DNA of 9,670 nucleotides from Desulfovibrionaceae bacterium UBA3823 (lineage in GTDB: Bacteria; Desulfobacterota; Desulfovibrionia; Desulfovibrionales; Desulfovibrionaceae), in NCBI GenBank assembly GCA_002369295.1, contig DFDR01000020.1, positions 1 through 9,670 on the forward strand, given 5' to 3'. A program made the translations under genes and the position numbers. Positions 1 to 5,933 of the stretch are shown here, piece after piece. A model generated the notes under the pieces. It saw only the letters and a list, made by a program, of their open reading frames with translations. It was not told the DNA's origin and did not search any database. The first letter of the stretch is position 1. The number at the start of each line of letters is the position of its first letter.

Positions 1-587
1 ACATGGTGGATGCCGGCAGCTTCCGGGAGGACCTCTACTACCGGCTCAACGTCTTCCCCATCCGCATGCCGCCCCTGCGCGAGCGCATGGAGGACCTCCC
101 CCTGCTCGTGGAGTCCTTCCTGAGAAGCTTCGCCAAGACCCTCCACCGCCCAGGCCTTGCCATGGCGGAAGGCCACATGGAGAAGCTCATGAACTATTCC
201 TGGCCAGGCAACATCCGCGAGCTGCAGAACGTCATCCACCGGGCCTGCATTCTGGCCAGGGACGGCATCGTGCGCGTGGACGCCCTGGATGCGATGCTCG
301 CTGGCGCGCGCGGGTCCCCCGTCCCTGCCGGGGCCGAAACGGCCGTCCAGATCTCTCCCCAGGCTCCGCAGGTCCCGCAGGCCCCGCAGACCGCAAACCG
401 CATCTACACCATGGAGGACTTGAAGCGACTGGAAAAGGAGAGCATCCTCAATGCCGTGCGTCGCTGCAACGGCAAGATCTTCGGCGCCAACGGAGCAGCA
501 GCCCTGCTCGGCCTCAAGCCCACCACCCTCATCGCCAGGCTCGAAAAGATGGGCATAGAGCGCAGGAAGCTGGACACGGGCCGGTAG
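1..587 (+). CDS. Sigma-54-dependent activator, C-terminal part (5' end outside window)
   Basis: An enhancer-binding protein of the NtrC/FhlA type, which uses ATP hydrolysis to open promoters held by sigma-54 RNA polymerase. Only the last ~194 residues are here; the frame is open at the left edge, so the ATG at position 3 is an internal codon. Counting from that Met, GSFREDLYYRLNVFPI (5-20) and PPLRER (23-28) are the classic late AAA+ region, and WPGNIRELQN (67-76) is the sensor II segment. A Pro/Ala/Gln-rich linker (about 101-135, with repeated PQAP units) follows. A Fis-type helix-turn-helix (about 138-188, with GANGAAALLGLKPTTLIARL) ends the protein. The HTH wording resembles FhlA-like regulators. 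The GAFTGA loop, the Walker motifs and any sensory domain lie outside the window, so the signal and target genes cannot be told. Confidence 0.95.
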   Translation, partial: MVDAGSFREDLYYRLNVFPIRMPPLRERMEDLPLLVESFLRSFAKTLHRPGLAMAEGHMEKLMNYSWPGNIRELQNVIHRACILARDGIVRVDALDAMLAGARGSPVPAGAETAVQISPQAPQVPQAPQTANRIYTMEDLKRLEKESILNAVRRCNGKIFGANGAAALLGLKPTTLIARLEKMGIERRKLDTGR

Positions 588-988
588 CCCCCTGCGCAGG
601 CAGGTTCACGGCGCATTGAGGAAGGAAGGCCGTTTCCGCCCCCGGAACGGGCCTGAACGCCGTTTCGGCATGCAGGCCAGGGCGTGTCCCATGCCCCGTC
701 TTCTCCGCGCGGGACGCCTTCCTTGCCTCGGCCCTCCAGCCAGGCCCCTGTCCTTGTCTCCCCGACTCCTGGCTTGGCGGCCGCTTCTGCGAGATCAGGG
801 AACCGGCCCTCTTCTGCACAGCATCGGCATCCGGCAGGAGGGAGGGGGAAACCCTTGCCGGCATCGGCGGCTTCCAGGCGCTCATGCGTATCCGGGCCAG
901 CTTCCGTATGCCAAGCGACAGGCGGCGGTGCAGGCCTCATGCCCGCGCCGCCGTCGCGCAAGGTCATGCGAGCGAGAGAAAGGATGGC
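588..988. other. Gene-free stretch between convergent genes
   Basis: About 400 GC-rich bases separate the 3' ends of the sigma-54 activator (+) and the FrnE-like gene (-). Several frames are open in both directions, but none has recognisable motifs or a convincing ribosome binding site; they look like by-products of high GC. One strong hairpin has arms GGCGGCG (921-927) and CGCCGCC (946-952). It lies downstream of the minus-strand gene and might help end its transcript, but no T-run follows it. Confidence 0.6.
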
Positions 989-1681
989 TTAGGGAAGGGA
1001 GCAGCCTCCGGGGCCGCAGACGGGGCCGCCGGCGGCGTTCAGGGGCTGGAGATGTTCCTTGGCCATGACTTCCTTGAGGATGCCGGTGAAGGTCTCCAGA
1101 GGGACGGCGCCTGAGAAGGCGTACTTCTGCCCGAGGACGAAGTAGGGCACGGCGTGGATGCCGAAGCGGGCTGCCTCCCGCTCGTCGGCGAGCACGGCGT
1201 CCGCAAAGCCGCCGCCGTCGAGCATGGCACCCGCTTCCTCCGCATCGAGACCCGCTTCGGCGGCAATGGCCTGGAGGGTCTTTCTGTTACCAAGGTCCGC
1301 GCCGTCCTTGAAGTAGGCTTTGAAGAGTCTGGCCGGCATGTCCGTCACGCCCTTGCTGGCGCCAAACTTGGCGAGCCGGTGGGCGTCGAAGGTGTTGGCG
1401 GCCTTGGCGCTGAGGTAGTCCCAGTCGAGGCCTTCCCCGGCGGCCGTTCTGCTGGTCTTGAGGATCCAGTTCCGGGCCTTCTCCTCGGTCAGGTTGTACT
1501 TGCGCATGTAGCTCTCCACGATGGGCGGAGACTGGGGCACGGGGCTCGGGTCGAGCTCGAAGCTTTTCAGCTCGATGGTGAAGAGATGCTCCGCGTGGAG
1601 CGCCTTCAGCGCATTTTCGAGGCGCTTTTCGGCGATGTGGCAGAAGGGGCAGCCGAAGTCGGACCAGATTTCGATGAGCAT
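989..1681 (-). CDS. DsbA-family thiol oxidoreductase, FrnE-like (230 aa)
   Basis: A thioredoxin-fold protein of the cytosolic DsbA/FrnE family (2-hydroxychromene-2-carboxylate isomerase/DsbA fold), expected to make, break or reshuffle disulfides. There is no signal peptide, which fits a cytoplasmic FrnE-type protein rather than periplasmic DsbA. The active-site CPFC is at residues 11-14, directly after the first beta strand (MLIEIWSDFG). FELDP is at 41-45, NTFDAHRLA at 97-105, and the cis-proline is P179 in HAVPYF. The C-terminus carries a second cysteine pair, CGPGGC (222-227), typical of FrnE proteins. The frame opens further upstream, but the ATG at 1681 begins the domain exactly and has GGGAG about 10 bases before it, so it is chosen. 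The gene stands alone, with no operon partner. Family assignment is firm; the substrate is unknown. Confidence 0.93.
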   Translation of the reverse strand: MLIEIWSDFGCPFCHIAEKRLENALKALHAEHLFTIELKSFELDPSPVPQSPPIVESYMRKYNLTEEKARNWILKTSRTAAGEGLDWDYLSAKAANTFDAHRLAKFGASKGVTDMPARLFKAYFKDGADLGNRKTLQAIAAEAGLDAEEAGAMLDGGGFADAVLADEREAARFGIHAVPYFVLGQKYAFSGAVPLETFTGILKEVMAKEHLQPLNAAGGPVCGPGGCSLP

Positions 1682-1787
1682 GAGAGGTAAACTCCCGGGG
1701 TTTGCCTGTACGGTGCAGGAGCAGAATAGCCTTGGCCTAGGTGCCGTGGCAAGATTCCGCAATCCCTTAATGGAGGGCGTTTTTGCC

Positions 1788-1817
1788 GGTTTCCCCGTGT
1801 ACGCGGGGAGCAAGACC
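1788..1817 (+). repeat. Solitary CRISPR-repeat-like sequence (type I-E style)
   Basis: The segment from GGTTTCCCCGTG through CGCGGGGAGCAAGACC has the shape of a type I-E CRISPR repeat. It has a CCCCG...CGGGG stem with a short centre, a T-rich start before the C-run and an A-rich start after the G-run, over about 28-30 bases. The arms CCCCG (1793-1797) and CGGGG (1804-1808) pair perfectly. Only one copy is visible and no cas gene is in the window. It may be an array remnant, or a hairpin that only looks like one. Its last bases (GAGCA, 1808-1812) are also the first bases of the long direct repeat that follows. Confidence 0.4.
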
Positions 1818-1853
1818 CAGATTTTTGGATCACTTTTTCGTTAGCATAAACAG
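1808..1853 (+). repeat. 46-base direct repeat, copy 1
   Basis: Starts with GAGCA and ends with CATAAACAG. It matches 3554-3599 at 45 of 46 positions in the same orientation, the only difference being A1813 versus C3559; 40 consecutive bases (1814-1853) are identical. The core is AT-rich, with two T5 runs around GGATCAC. Both copies carry the same plus-strand reading frame ending TQIFGSLFR-stop, here closing at 1844. The identity is seen directly; the origin (insertion-sequence end, duplicated boundary or CRISPR-derived) is not known. Confidence 0.9.
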
Positions 1854-1919
1854 CAGGGCTCCCGCCTTGCCGCCGGTCTTCGCAGAACGTCTGCGCAGAC
1901 GGCTGGCGCAAGCCAGCAG

Positions 1920-2711
1920 CTACAGGCGAGGGCCATGCCATTCATCTTCCTGGCAAGGAGCTGGACCAAGCAGAGCCAAGCGCTTTTCAAGCTCCATCCG
2001 CTCATAGTCGATCACGAGCCTGGTCATGGCTTCCCCGTCATCGCCTTCGCGGTAGTAGGATTCAAAGGCATCATAGTATTTGCTTCTCTGCATGTATTTG
2101 ATGCTGATAGGCAAATAGCCGTTCTGCATAAGTGAAAGGTTGAGAATAAGCCGTCCAGTCCTTCCATTGCCGTCAATAAATGGATGTATTCCTTCAAAAC
2201 GGAGATGAAACAAGGCTGCAGCCTGTAGGGGATGCATGCCGGAAATGTCAGGATCAGCAAGCAATCTGTCCATCTTTGCCTGAATTCTTTCAGGCTGAGG
2301 AGGAAGATGAAACGTAGTCAGGATGCGAACAGGAACGCGACGCCAGACGCCACCATCGTTTGGCCTTGCCATAAGGACAAGGGTATGTAGCTTTTTGACG
2401 ATGGATTGGGATAAGGGAGTCTTGTTTGTCACCAGATCGCAGACATAGCTGAAGGCTTCCTTATGGCCAAAGACTTCAAGATGGTCCTTAAATGGCTTTT
2501 GCGAGATTGTCACTCCGGCGAGGACGAGTGCCGTCTCCTGCAAAGTGAGCGTATTTCCTTCAATGGCTGTTGAATCGTGCGTATATTCAACGGCAAAATC
2601 CTCCTGAAGACGCTCGATTTCTCCCTGTGTCAATGGACGCCTTTTGTCAAGTTCCGCCTTCAAGCTGTCGATGGCTGCAAAGCTGTCAGCAAAGAGTCCA
2701 GGCCCGTACAT
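1920..2711 (-). CDS. Fic/DOC family protein, class II autoinhibited (263 aa)
   Basis: A Fic-domain enzyme, predicted to move AMP (or another nucleotide part) from a nucleotide to a hydroxyl side chain of a target protein. The full catalytic loop HPFIDGNGRTGR sits at 176-187: His176 base, acidic Asp180 and the Gly-Asn-Gly-Arg anion hole. An N-terminal inhibitory helix motif, STAIEGN (47-53), matches (S/T)xxxE(G/N), so this is class II: the inhibitor is built in and no separate antitoxin is expected. The RRVPVRI/TTFHLPP segment (124-138) would form the target-binding flap. Length suits a single-domain Fic protein with N-terminal extension. The ATG at 2711 has GAGGA seven bases upstream. The gene is visibly richer in A and T than its neighbours and lies between two direct repeats, which suggests acquisition by transfer. 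It appears intact and probably monocistronic. The target protein cannot be read from sequence. Confidence 0.95.
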   Translation of the reverse strand: MYGPGLFADSFAAIDSLKAELDKRRPLTQGEIERLQEDFAVEYTHDSTAIEGNTLTLQETALVLAGVTISQKPFKDHLEVFGHKEAFSYVCDLVTNKTPLSQSIVKKLHTLVLMARPNDGGVWRRVPVRILTTFHLPPQPERIQAKMDRLLADPDISGMHPLQAAALFHLRFEGIHPFIDGNGRTGRLILNLSLMQNGYLPISIKYMQRSKYYDAFESYYREGDDGEAMTRLVIDYERMELEKRLALLGPAPCQEDEWHGPRL

Positions 2712-2750
2712 GGTATTTTCCTCACTGTTTTTTGCTTGTTTTTACTTTGA

Positions 2751-2778
2751 AAGATATTTTTTTTGTTCCAACCCGCAA
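2751..2778 (-). promoter_or_regulatory. Possible promoter of the Fic gene
   Basis: On the minus strand TTGCGG (2778-2773) and TATCTT (2756-2751) are 16 bases apart, with an A8 tract between them and AT-rich DNA down to the ribosome binding site. The -35 match is moderate. The placement, about 40 bases upstream of the start codon, is reasonable. Confidence 0.35.
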
Positions 2779-2857
2779 GAAGTTTTTGAACCTCAGATTT
2801 GCACGTTGCCCCACAGCCTTCGGTGAAGGCGTACCGGCCTGAATCCAGGTCCGAAGG

Positions 2858-2897
2858 GCCTGCCGGCTCCGCGCGGGAGTGCGCGGAACCGGCAGGC
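2858..2897 (+). terminator. Large perfect-stem hairpin, possible intrinsic terminator
   Basis: Arms 2858-2874 and 2881-2897 pair over 17 positions with one mismatch (C2867/A2888) and a six-base loop; the outer part is GCCTGCCGG/CCGGCAGGC. On the plus strand it is followed by GGCTTTTC, a weak terminator tail. On the minus strand it begins seven bases after the stop of the short ORF at 2904-3071 but has no T-run. No intact plus-strand gene ends before it, so it may have stopped a gene that is now lost, or be a mobile-element palindrome. Confidence 0.45.
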
Positions 2898-2903
2898 GGC
2901 TTT

Positions 2904-3071
2904 TCAGCGCCAGAAGCAGAGCCACTCGGCAAAGGGCACGAATCGCCAGCTCCGGATCACGGCTCTGCGCCAGCAGGCGGCAAGGCCCAGGGCCAGGCCT
3001 GCCAGCGCCATGCTGGCCTTGGCCAGATGCGCCAGATGCCGGGCCGCGAGGTCTGCCATCCTCCAGGCCAT
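2904..3071 (-). CDS. Doubtful small ORF with one hydrophobic helix (55 aa)
   Basis: A minus-strand frame from ATG at 3071 to TGA at 2904. Its codons are strongly GC-ending, a possible membrane helix (ASMALAGLALGLAACW) is central, and the C-terminus is aromatic and basic. An in-frame TGA lies two codons upstream, so the frame cannot be longer without a frameshift. The ribosome binding site is poor: GAGG is almost touching the ATG. The large hairpin at 2858-2897 follows the stop at once, as a terminator might. No family is recognised. It could be the tail of a decayed gene, a real small membrane protein, or chance in GC-rich DNA. Confidence 0.22.
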   Translation of the reverse strand: MAWRMADLAARHLAHLAKASMALAGLALGLAACWRRAVIRSWRFVPFAEWLCFWR

Positions 3072-3231
3072 GCCTCACGCCTTGCGCTGGCTTGCGTCAA
3101 CTCGAGGCTCCGGCGCCAGACCCGTTCAGAGCCCTGCTGCCAGCGTCGCCAGCGCGAAGGCACTGAGGTCGAAGCCGGCCAGGGCCTCGAGGCGCCAGAA
3201 GGCAAGAGTCTTGCTGTAGGCGAAGGAAACG

Positions 3232-3540
3232 TTGACCGTGTCGTTTGGATCGCCCCATGCCGTTGTCCGCACGGCGGTTCCGCCGGCTGAGGCGAAACGT
3301 GGAAGGGGACGCCCGAAGGGGTCGAAGAACAAGAAAACGCTGGAACGGGAAGCCTCGCGCCAGACTGCACCACAGCCAATGTGCGATAGCGGGCATCCCA
3401 AGGGCTCAAATATCAACAAAAAGGAGGGGGTGAGGCGAGCGTCCCGGCAGGGTAATATTTTAAAAAAATTCGACTCTGAACTGTTTGAGCGCTCAACCCC
3501 TCCAAGAAGGTGTAGGGGTAAAATTGGGCGGGAACTCTAG
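3232..3540 (+). pseudogene. AT-hook ORF, probable transposase remnant (102 aa)
   Basis: From a TTG at 3232 (an AAGGA lies four bases before it) to TAG at 3540. Residues 22-36 read KRGRGRPKGSKNKKT, a textbook AT-hook (Arg-Gly-Arg-Pro core) that binds the minor groove of AT-rich DNA. A second, weaker copy is at 55-65 (GHPKGSNINKK). To my knowledge tandem RGRPKGSKNKKT blocks are common near the ends of some IS4-like transposases and in a few small DNA-binding proteins. No catalytic domain is present here and an in-frame TAG at 3217 blocks any extension, so a truncated transposase fits best. A genuine small AT-hook protein is the alternative. It ends just before repeat copy 2, in the most AT-rich part of this gap, and carries the palindrome TTGAGCGCTCAA at 3485-3496. 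Confidence 0.42.
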
Positions 3541-3553
3541 ATCACATTTTCAT

Positions 3554-3599
3554 GAGCACGACCCAGATTTTTGGATCACTTTTTCGTTAGCATAAACAG
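3554..3599 (+). repeat. 46-base direct repeat, copy 2
   Basis: Same orientation as copy 1 (1808-1853), one mismatch in 46 bases. Here the upstream flank is ATTTTCAT rather than the CRISPR-like hairpin, so the shared DNA begins exactly at GAGCA. An ATG at 3552-3554 now opens a 12-codon frame ending TQIFGSLFR-stop at 3590. It lies 36 bases from the hipA stop codon. The two copies enclose the Fic gene and the AT-hook fragment. Confidence 0.9.
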
Positions 3600-3635
3600 G
3601 GGTCCGTGGCCGCAGACACCTGCGTCGCCGGAGGG

Positions 3636-5054
3636 CTACATGCCTGGCTGGGGCCCAGCTTCCTCCTCCGGCTCGTCCTTCGCGTCCGATGCCGGCACCG
3701 GTCCAGGTTCTGGCCTGGAACCAGCATCTGCATTCGCGGTCGTCGATCCAGCCTGCCCGTCCTGCAGGGACGCCGTCCCGCGCCGAATCCGTTCGCCGGC
3801 AAAGAATTCCGGCCAGCGGACGCCGTCGCGGCTTTCTTCCAGCGCGGCCCGGTCGGATGCAGACAGGCCGCGGTCCAGGCAGAAATTCCTGCCGGAAAAG
3901 AGGCTGACGGTCTCTGCAAAGCGTCTGGCGTCGGCAAGCGCATCTCGAGGCGCGATGCCGAACCATTCCGCCGCGGCAAGAACGGCCTCCATGTCCGGCT
4001 CCGTGCATCCTTCGACATTGAGCGCCAGCGCATGCGTCCGCTTTCCCTTGGCGCATTCAAGGTCGAACGCAGGCGACGGCCTCCAGCCGTCTGCGTGGCG
4101 GAGGAAGCCGTGGTTGCGGAGGTGGTCGTCCCTGTTGCCGGCCAGCACGTTGAAAAGTTCGCGCCTCCAGAGTTCACGGCACGATGTCGCCGGCTCCCCG
4201 CCCTGCTCCTGCATGGCCATGGCCAGGTCGGCGTAGGAATACTCTTCCGAACTGCCGTCGCGGGCCCCCAGCAGGGTCATGGCCGAGGCGTAGGGAATGC
4301 GCAGGACGGTGCCGTCCGGACCCTGTCTGCGGTCGAACCGGCGGGACAAAAGAATGTGCCGGCCGGTTTTCAGCCGGTAGAGCCTTGTCTCGGGAACGGC
4401 AATCCCGCAGGCCGTCGCAGCGTCGTAATTCAGCTTTTCCAGCAGGCAGACGTCTTCTTCGTCATTCAGGCTTGGAAACTTGGCCATCCAGAGGGAGCCG
4501 TCCCGAGGCGACTCGAGGGAAAGCTTCGGCCTAGCGCCGCCTAGGGACGTGCCCGGGACAAGCAGGTCCTTGAAGTCCGAATCCAGGCCGTCTTTTTCAT
4601 ATGCCCGTACTATGGCGGCAAATTCGGAAAGCGTTTTCGCCTTTGGCACGCCCGTCGCCTGCGGGGAAAGCCATTCTTGCGAATCCTGAAGACGGAACCT
4701 GAAAGCCCCGCTTCTCGACGCGTCGGCAACGCCAAGCAGGAAGTCTGCTGGACCTGGCGCGGGAAGCCCGTTTTTCAGGCAGTGGCGGCGCAGCAGGTTC
4801 CGGCCCCACCTGTCGGGACAGGAATCGGCAAAGCAGCCGTGCATTTCCTGCTTCTGGGGGACATGCGCGAATCCGGGAACAAGAGGCAGCGACGGATCCA
4901 GTTCAAAGGCGCCCGGCATGGCCAGCCATGTTTCGCTGTACGAAAAGCTGCAGGAAGTCTGCCCCCGCGAGCAGGCAAAGACAAGCGTGCCGGCAGGAAC
5001 GTTCCTTCCTCCGAGCGACATGAAAACGTCAATGATGCATTTAGAAGTCGCCAC
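3636..5054 (-). CDS. hipA: HipA-family Ser/Thr kinase toxin (472 aa)
   Basis: A HipA-type kinase. In E. coli HipA phosphorylates GltX, stalling translation and favouring persistence; the target here is unknown. All core motifs are present. The HipA N-terminal subdomain is 1-120 (FSYSETWL at 37-44, FADSCPDRWGR at 75-85). The Gly-rich regulatory loop GTSLGGARPK is at 168-177, with Ser170 as the likely autophosphorylation site. The nucleotide-binding Lys lies in MAKF (191-194). The catalytic segment GNRDDHLRN is at 306-314 and the metal-binding Asp in SPAFDLE (327-333). Start choice: the GTG at 5054 has AGGAGG four bases upstream and overlaps the hipB end by 14 bases, as in coupled toxin-antitoxin pairs; the longer frame would add 41 unrelated residues. 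The last ~48 residues (about 425-472) are a low-complexity acidic, Pro-rich tail not usual in HipA. The gene otherwise looks intact. Confidence 0.93.
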   Translation of the reverse strand: MATSKCIIDVFMSLGGRNVPAGTLVFACSRGQTSCSFSYSETWLAMPGAFELDPSLPLVPGFAHVPQKQEMHGCFADSCPDRWGRNLLRRHCLKNGLPAPGPADFLLGVADASRSGAFRFRLQDSQEWLSPQATGVPKAKTLSEFAAIVRAYEKDGLDSDFKDLLVPGTSLGGARPKLSLESPRDGSLWMAKFPSLNDEEDVCLLEKLNYDAATACGIAVPETRLYRLKTGRHILLSRRFDRRQGPDGTVLRIPYASAMTLLGARDGSSEEYSYADLAMAMQEQGGEPATSCRELWRRELFNVLAGNRDDHLRNHGFLRHADGWRPSPAFDLECAKGKRTHALALNVEGCTEPDMEAVLAAAEWFGIAPRDALADARRFAETVSLFSGRNFCLDRGLSASDRAALEESRDGVRWPEFFAGERIRRGTASLQDGQAGSTTANADAGSRPEPGPVPASDAKDEPEEEAGPQPGM

Positions 5055-5391
5055 TGCGCCTCCTGACCCGCGACGGCAGCCTCTGCTCCTCGAGAAGCAT
5101 GCCAATTTCGTCCGTCGCCGGCGCGCACAGGCTTTCCAGCGGAGTTCCAAAACCGAGGGCAAACAGGACGCCGGCAACGGCGCGGATAGACACGCCTGGA
5201 TTTCCAGCCTCGATTTTCTGAAGCGTCTTGGCGGAAATGCCGGCGCGTTCGGCCACCAGCGACTGCATCAGCCGCCGCTTTATCCGTGCCGTCCGGACGT
5301 TGTGCCCCAGCGTTTCCAGAGACTTGTCGATTTTCCAGTTTTTCCGCACGGCCTTGCGCTCCCTTTCGAAGTTTTTGCTAAAAGTCAGCAT
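5041..5391 (-). CDS. hipB: HipB-type Xre antitoxin (116 aa)
   Basis: The DNA-binding antitoxin partner of the downstream kinase, expected to bind HipA and repress the operon. The Cro/C1-type helix-turn-helix covers about 26-82, with LVAERAGISAKTLQKIEAGN (45-64) as the core and PGVSIRAVAGVLFALG (65-80) as the last helices. A 25-residue basic N-terminal extension precedes it. The tail LESLCAPATDE (85-95) followed by a basic end is a common ending of HipB-like antitoxins. The ATG at 5391 follows AAAGAGA and an AT-rich leader with TATAAG at 5423-5418 as a possible -10, though no good -35 is seen. The last 14 bases overlap hipA, so translation of the two is probably coupled. Confident on family and partner. 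Confidence 0.9.
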   Translation of the reverse strand: MLTFSKNFERERKAVRKNWKIDKSLETLGHNVRTARIKRRLMQSLVAERAGISAKTLQKIEAGNPGVSIRAVAGVLFALGFGTPLESLCAPATDEIGMLLEEQRLPSRVRRRSGDF

Positions 5392-5418
5392 AGTTCTCTT
5401 TAATTGATACTACAAGCC

Positions 5419-5769
5419 TTATAGCGTATTTGGAGTCTGGGCCACATCGAGCATCCGGCACGTTTCGTCCGCCTCCGGAGCGCAGATCGCCTCGAAGAAA
5501 CTCGAAGCTGAGCACGGGCATGACGCTGGTCGCGAGCCAGACATTGGAAGATCGTTTTCAGGCAGGAGATGCGCAGGGGCTCCTGGGCTTTCCATGACCC
5601 ACGCGACGGCACCAGGCCAGCGCTCCGTACACGTCTCCTCAGAAAGGTACGGACAGACCCCCGCTTCAGGACGGAGGAGACCCGAGAACCGGTGCCTCAA
5701 GGCCGGAACTGGAACTTGAATTCTCCGAAATCTTTCAATGATTCCAGCATTGTTCACTTTGGTGAACAA
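5419..5769 (-). pseudogene. Decayed second HipB-like antitoxin
   Basis: The end of this minus-strand frame reads FFEAICAPEADETCRML (5499-5449), which lines up with PLESLCAPATDEIGMLL of the intact HipB just downstream (shared E, CAP, DE and final L). The upstream part of the same frame has no HTH. Pieces of the expected pattern do appear in the other two minus frames: ISCLKT near 5545 resembles ISAKT, and TSVMPVLS near 5510 resembles the VS-x-x-x-VL-A helix. This points to an Xre/HipB antitoxin broken by several indels. The 5' boundary is uncertain; the frame opens with a TTG inside a perfect palindrome at 5750-5769. An unrelated short ORF is the alternative. Confidence 0.45.
5750..5769. promoter_or_regulatory. 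Perfect palindrome, operator-like
   Basis: TTGTTCAC (5750-5757) and GTGAACAA (5762-5769) are exact inverted repeats around TTTG. Symmetric TTCAC/GTGAA half-sites of this size are typical of Xre-family repressor operators. It sits at the head of the decayed HipB-like frame, where an autoregulatory operator would be expected. A binding role is inferred. Confidence 0.45.
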
Positions 5770-5933
5770 GAGGGAACGCCATCGCGTACGCCATGAGGCG
5801 AACGCCTTTGATGAGTGGACAAAACATATTGCCCTTGCTCAATTCAACAGTTCGCTTTTTTCCAGCCCCCGCCGGCAAAGTGCAACCAGCAGGGGACCGC
5901 TTGGGGTGCGGGCAGAAGGAGCACCGGCATTGT

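Noticed and set aside
921..952. Intrinsic terminator for the FrnE-like gene
   Set aside because: The stem is strong, but it lies about 40 bases past the stop and has no T-run on either strand; it is mentioned only within the intergenic entry.
404..967. 187-codon minus-strand frame, and overlapping plus frames at 616-1068
   Set aside because: They overlap the end of the sigma-54 activator or each other and lack ribosome binding sites and motifs; composition looks random.
1788..1853. A true CRISPR array
   Set aside because: Only one repeat-like unit is visible; there is no regular repeat-spacer periodicity and no cas gene in the window. Reported only as a solitary repeat-like element.
3126..3419. 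97-codon minus-strand frame with FLFFDPFGRPLPRF
   Set aside because: That segment is the exact antisense of the AT-hook RGRPKGSKNKK on the plus strand, so its apparent order is a mirror effect. The remainder has good codon bias but no recognised family.
3606..4544. 312-codon open frame on the plus strand opposite hipA
   Set aside because: The minus strand carries all HipA motifs in order. The plus frame has no family features and is a shadow.
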